Source: Desulfobacterales bacterium (GTDB lineage Bacteria > Desulfobacterota > Desulfobacteria > Desulfobacterales > SpSt-501). Taken from it: a stretch of 7,693 nucleotides of DNA. Below, one piece after another: positions 4,933 through 7,693 of this stretch (the first letter of the stretch is position 1; every line of letters starts with the position of its first letter). The translations under genes were made by a program, and so were the position numbers. The notes below the pieces were generated by a model, which was not told the origin of the DNA, ran no database searches, and saw only the letters and a program-made list of their open reading frames with translations. The stretch is taken from the NCBI GenBank assembly GCA_025454275.1, contig JALOOS010000072.1, forward strand, positions 1 through 7,693. The letters run 5' to 3'.

Positions 4933-6624
4933 GTGACCCCTGCCGATATCAGCGCCGTTCTCGAAAAGGCGACCGTCCCCGAGCACTCGGCCGCGTTCAT
5001 GCGCGCCATGTCTGGCGGGGAGCCCTTTCTGGCCGGCCCCTATCTCTTCATCGCCGCCGAGGAGTGGCTGCTGGCCGTGGGCTATCCGTTGGAGGGGACG
5101 GCCGGCCCGGATTCGTTCGAGGAGGCGCTCGACGAGGCCCTGCGCCGAACCCGCGCCCGGGACTGCTGGGCCATCGGCGCCGCCCTGCCCGATCGGTTGA
5201 AGCCACACCGCCGGGAGCAGGACACCTATTATGTGCTCGCCGCCGATACCCCGGTGCCGCCCCGTCTGGAACGTCTGGCCGCACGCGCAGCGGCAACCCT
5301 CACCCTCGAGGAGGGCATCGCCTTCACTCCGGCCCACCGCCGCCTGTGGGCCGAATTCATGGGGCGCGTGGCCCTCCCGCCGCGGGTGCGCGAGCTCTAC
5401 GCCCGCACCGAGGCCGTGCTGCAAACCGCCCCCGGCCTCTCGCTCCTGAACGCCTGGGACAAGGACGGGCATCTCGCCGCCTGCCTTTTGCTCGACGCCG
5501 CACCCCGCCGTTTTACGAGCTATCTCCTCGGCGCCCACTCCCGCACGCACTGCACGCCCTGGGCCTCCGACCTCCTGTTTCGTGAGATGCTCGGGCGCGC
5601 CCGGGCGAGCGGCAAGGCGTACCTGCACCTCGGGCTGGGGGTGAACGAGGGGATCCGCCGCTTCAAGACCAAGTGGGGCGGCCGCCCGGGGCTGCCCTAT
5701 GAGATGGCGGAGTGGCAGGAGCGGCGGGGCCGGCATGCGGAAGTGGACGCGCTGATGCGGGTGTTGGCCTCCATGCCCCGTGAACCCCTCTCCAAGCAGC
5801 AGTTTCTGGCAAGCCTGCCGCCGCAGCGCAACTTTGCGATGCTCTGGGAGGTTGAAAAAAACGGGAACCGATCCTGGATCGGGGGGACGGCCCATTTTTT
5901 CTGCTATAGCTTCGAGTCCTCCTTCCGAAAGCTGTTCGAACGGGTGGACACGGTGCTCTTCGAAGGCCCGCTCGATTCCGAAAGCCTCAACCAGGTGTCG
6001 GCGGCCGGCCGCACCCCGGCACCGGGGAGCCCGCGGCTGATCGATGAGCTGTCCGAAGCCGACATCCGCCGCCTCGAGCGGGTGGTCTGCGGGCCGCGCG
6101 GATTCTGGGCGCGTTTTTTCGGCCGTGAGCGCAAGGCCCCCCCCGACGTGCGCCACCTGCTGGCCCACACCCGCCACTGGATGGCGTTTTTTTCCCTGTG
6201 GACCGGCTTCCTCGCCCGCCAGGGGTGGACCCAGTCGGTGGACCTGGAGGCCTGGCACCTGGCGCTGGAGATGGGCAAGGCGGTGCGGGGCATGGAGAGC
6301 ATCGCCGAGCAGATCGAGACCCTGGAAGGCATCAGCCGGACCCGGGTCGTAAACTTCCTGCGCCAGTGCGGCCAATGGAAGCGCTTCATCCGGCGCAACG
6401 TTCGCGCTTACCTGAAGGGCGACGTGGACAACCTCTTCGGCACCAGCATCGAATTCCCGACCCGCACCGAGCTCGTGATCCACCGCCGCGATGCGCGCTT
6501 CCTTGAGCGGATGGGGCCTTTCCTGGAAGCGGGGCGCTCAGCGGTATTCGTGGGCTCGGCCCATATGATCAACCTGCGCGGGATGCTGGCCGAGGCGGGG
6601 TTCCGCATCCGGAGGAGCCGGTGA
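4933..6624 (+). CDS. Fusion protein: GNAT-like acyltransferase domain + TraB/GumN (TIKI-like) domain (563 aa)
   Basis: Two parts are visible. Residues 1-265 resemble the FemAB/BioF2-like branch of the GNAT superfamily: LLNAWDKDGHLAA (171-183) as the central strands and LHLGLGVNEGIRRFKTKWGG (231-250), the typical G-x-x-x-FK-x-x-WG ending. The downstream protein is a paralogue of this part. Residues 301-563 match the TraB/PrgY/GumN family: LWEVEKNG followed by IGGTAH (316-321), DTVLFEGP (339-346, Glu344), an alpha-helical middle with LALEMGKAVRGMESIAEQIETL (443-464), RRDARFLERM (518-527) and VGSAH (540-544). Both GxxH motifs (318-321 and 541-544) and the Glu, seen as catalytic in TIKI-type metal-dependent hydrolases, are kept, so the domain is probably active. 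No signal peptide or clear membrane anchor is seen, unlike many bacterial GumN-like proteins, suggesting a cytosolic site. It is the first gene of a coupled operon (GTGA overlap with the next). Substrate unknown. Confidence 0.85.
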   Translation: MTPADISAVLEKATVPEHSAAFMRAMSGGEPFLAGPYLFIAAEEWLLAVGYPLEGTAGPDSFEEALDEALRRTRARDCWAIGAALPDRLKPHRREQDTYYVLAADTPVPPRLERLAARAAATLTLEEGIAFTPAHRRLWAEFMGRVALPPRVRELYARTEAVLQTAPGLSLLNAWDKDGHLAACLLLDAAPRRFTSYLLGAHSRTHCTPWASDLLFREMLGRARASGKAYLHLGLGVNEGIRRFKTKWGGRPGLPYEMAEWQERRGRHAEVDALMRVLASMPREPLSKQQFLASLPPQRNFAMLWEVEKNGNRSWIGGTAHFFCYSFESSFRKLFERVDTVLFEGPLDSESLNQVSAAGRTPAPGSPRLIDELSEADIRRLERVVCGPRGFWARFFGRERKAPPDVRHLLAHTRHWMAFFSLWTGFLARQGWTQSVDLEAWHLALEMGKAVRGMESIAEQIETLEGISRTRVVNFLRQCGQWKRFIRRNVRAYLKGDVDNLFGTSIEFPTRTELVIHRRDARFLERMGPFLEAGRSAVFVGSAHMINLRGMLAEAGFRIRRSR

Positions 6625-7475
6625 TCGGCCCCGACCGCCTGAGCCGGATCACCGCCGGCGCCGTGGTGCCGGAGCAGGTCACGGCCTACGTCCGTGCGGT
6701 GGCCGGCTCGAAACCGAAAATCTGGGGCGCATGCGTCGGCTATGAAACAAACGGGTCGGTCGTCCTGGTCGGATATCCCCTGCACGACCCCCGGGATAGC
6801 GACGCCATGCGCCAGGCCGTGGAGCAGGTTCTGACAACAGCCGGGGCCGTGCGGCTGACCGTCATCGGTCCCGGGCGCCCGCCCCAGGCGCCTGAACACA
6901 CGCCAGCCATCGAAGACTGCTACTATGCCCTGCCGGTGCCGGGGCCGGCTCCGGGATCGAAACTTCAAAACCTGCTGCGCCGGGCCGGCCGCGAGGTGAC
7001 GCTGGATCGCGGGCGCCGACTGGACGCGGGCCATGCCGCATTGGTGCAGCGCTATCTGGATGAGCGCCCGCTTTCGTCCGGCACCCGGCACATCTTCAGG
7101 CAGCTCCCGGCCTACCTGGAGGCCTGCCCCGGGGCCCTGGTCGTCTCGGCGCGCCGCAGGGACGGGCGCCTGGCCGCCTTTGCCGTGGGCGAATTCGCGT
7201 CGCTGTCCACAGCGTTTTTCATGTTCTCATTCCGGGATCCCGACCTGGCGCCGCCCGGCAGCGCCGACCTCACCTTTTCCGGCCTGCTGCAGGAGGCTTG
7301 CGATCGCGGCCAGACCCGCATGAACCTCGGCCTGGGGGTCAGCGAGAGCATCCGCTTCTTCAAGCGCAAGTGGGGCGCCGAACCCTTTCTGCCCTATGTG
7401 GAAGTCAGCTGGGAACCGCACCCCCCGGGGCGTCTCGCACGCCTGGGCGCCGTGTTTCGGAGGAGGCGGCCATGA
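6621..7475 (+). CDS. GNAT-like (FemAB/BioF2-like) acyltransferase, paralogue of upstream N-terminal domain (284 aa)
   Basis: Starts at GTG 6621, overlapping the previous stop as GTGA, with GGAGGAG just upstream. It aligns along its whole length with residues 1-265 of the preceding protein: VVPEQVTAYVRAVAGSKP (15-32) with VPEHSAAFMRAMSGGEP, VGYPL (50-54), DCYYALP (99-105) with DTYYVLA, and MNLGLGVSESIRFFKRKWG (234-252) with LHLGLGVNEGIRRFKTKWG. Identity is patchy between these anchors, so the duplication is old. The second half (about 120-265) has the strand pattern of GNAT folds (ALVVSARRRDGRLAAFAV, then AFFMFSFRD, then a helix and the LGLG strand). Relatives of this fold transfer acyl or aminoacyl groups; the acceptor is not predictable. 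No signal or membrane segment; a basic tail (RRRRP) ends the protein. It is coupled to the radical SAM gene by an ATGA overlap, so the three products are likely made together in fixed ratio. Confidence 0.82.
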   Translation: MIGPDRLSRITAGAVVPEQVTAYVRAVAGSKPKIWGACVGYETNGSVVLVGYPLHDPRDSDAMRQAVEQVLTTAGAVRLTVIGPGRPPQAPEHTPAIEDCYYALPVPGPAPGSKLQNLLRRAGREVTLDRGRRLDAGHAALVQRYLDERPLSSGTRHIFRQLPAYLEACPGALVVSARRRDGRLAAFAVGEFASLSTAFFMFSFRDPDLAPPGSADLTFSGLLQEACDRGQTRMNLGLGVSESIRFFKRKWGAEPFLPYVEVSWEPHPPGRLARLGAVFRRRRP

Positions 7476-7693
7476 CGAAGAACGCTCTCCCCGGAGCCGG
7501 AATGGATTTCCGCCCCCCCGGCCTCTGGGAAAGCATCAAGGAAGCCTTCCTCGGCGCGCGGCGGTTGCTCGACTGCCTCCAAGTGGAGGTCACCTCGCGC
7601 TGCCCGGGCCGCTGCACCTATTGCCCCCACACCACGTTCAAGGAGAGCTGGCGGCCGCAGGACATGGAGATGGCCACCTTCCGCCGGCTGTGG
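7472..7693 (+). CDS. Radical SAM protein, N-terminal part (cut by window edge)
   Basis: The first 74 codons are present. The ATG at 7472 overlaps the upstream stop (ATGA) and follows a strong GGAGGAGG site. After a 30-residue lead-in, LQVEVTSRCPGRCTYCPHT (36-54) contains the CxxxCxxC motif (Cys44, Cys48, Cys51) that binds the [4Fe-4S] cluster cleaving S-adenosylmethionine; Tyr50 is the usual aromatic residue before the third cysteine. The start LQVEVTSRC and the following CPH resemble radical SAM proteins that carry a C-terminal SPASM-type domain, such as those modifying peptides or proteins, but that region lies outside the window. The cluster indicates anaerobic or low-oxygen enzymology. 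Its reaction is unknown; its partners are the two GNAT-like proteins and the TraB-like domain. Confidence 0.9.
   Translation, partial: MTKNALPGAGMDFRPPGLWESIKEAFLGARRLLDCLQVEVTSRCPGRCTYCPHTTFKESWRPQDMEMATFRRLW

Noticed and set aside
3666..5009. 447-codon version of the second transporter gene
   Set aside because: Only the last 175 codons are membrane protein. The upstream part is an out-of-frame reading of the first transporter gene, and the ATG at 4193 has its own ribosome site and an ATGA overlap.
4828..6483. 551-codon open frame on the minus strand
   Set aside because: It is antisense to the fusion gene, whose GNAT and TraB motifs are unmistakable. The antisense product is low in hydrophobic core pattern and matches nothing I know.

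Overview
This is a GC-rich bacterial window with two divergent gene blocks separated by a roughly 200-bp intergenic region (4730-4932). Dense packing, 4-base start/stop overlaps, strong Shine-Dalgarno sequences and the gene families present (YeeE/YedE sulfur-compound transporter halves, radical SAM enzyme, FG-GAP lipoprotein, BtpA-like protein) fit a GC-rich Gram-negative anaerobe. Desulfobacterota (the former Deltaproteobacteria) is my best guess, but no gene here is a taxonomic marker, so that placement is inference.

Minus-strand block (4729 down to 1). Transcription order is: a YeeE/YedE-type membrane protein half (4190-4729); a second half joined to it by an ATGA overlap (3666-4193); a PLP-dependent protein of the D-threonine aldolase/D-serine dehydratase family (2511-3629, 36 bp downstream); a large lipoprotein with eight FG-GAP/VCBS-type repeats (608-2371, after a 139-bp gap with a possible RNA stem); and the N-terminal 180 residues of a BtpA/SgcQ-family TIM-barrel protein (541 down to the left edge). 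The first two genes form one functional unit, probably taking up thiosulfate or a related sulfur compound. The last three share orientation, but no obvious common pathway.

Divergent region (4730-4932). It carries a plausible sigma70-type promoter reading left, a perfect 12-bp palindrome overlapping its -10 box and likely start site, and a second palindrome in the presumed leader of the transporter genes. A promoter reading right is not clear.

Plus-strand block (4933 to the right edge). Three genes are translationally coupled by GTGA and ATGA overlaps. The first encodes an unusual fusion: a GNAT-like (FemAB/BioF2-like) acyltransferase domain followed by a TraB/GumN/TIKI-type domain that keeps both GxxH motifs. 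The second encodes a stand-alone paralogue of the first gene's N-terminal domain. The third is the start of a radical SAM protein with an intact CxxxCxxC cluster motif, cut by the window edge. This operon is the most interesting part of the window: two duplicated acyltransferase-like domains, a putative hydrolase and a radical SAM enzyme are the kind of set that could build or tailor a small molecule or peptide. The substrate and product cannot be read from the sequence.
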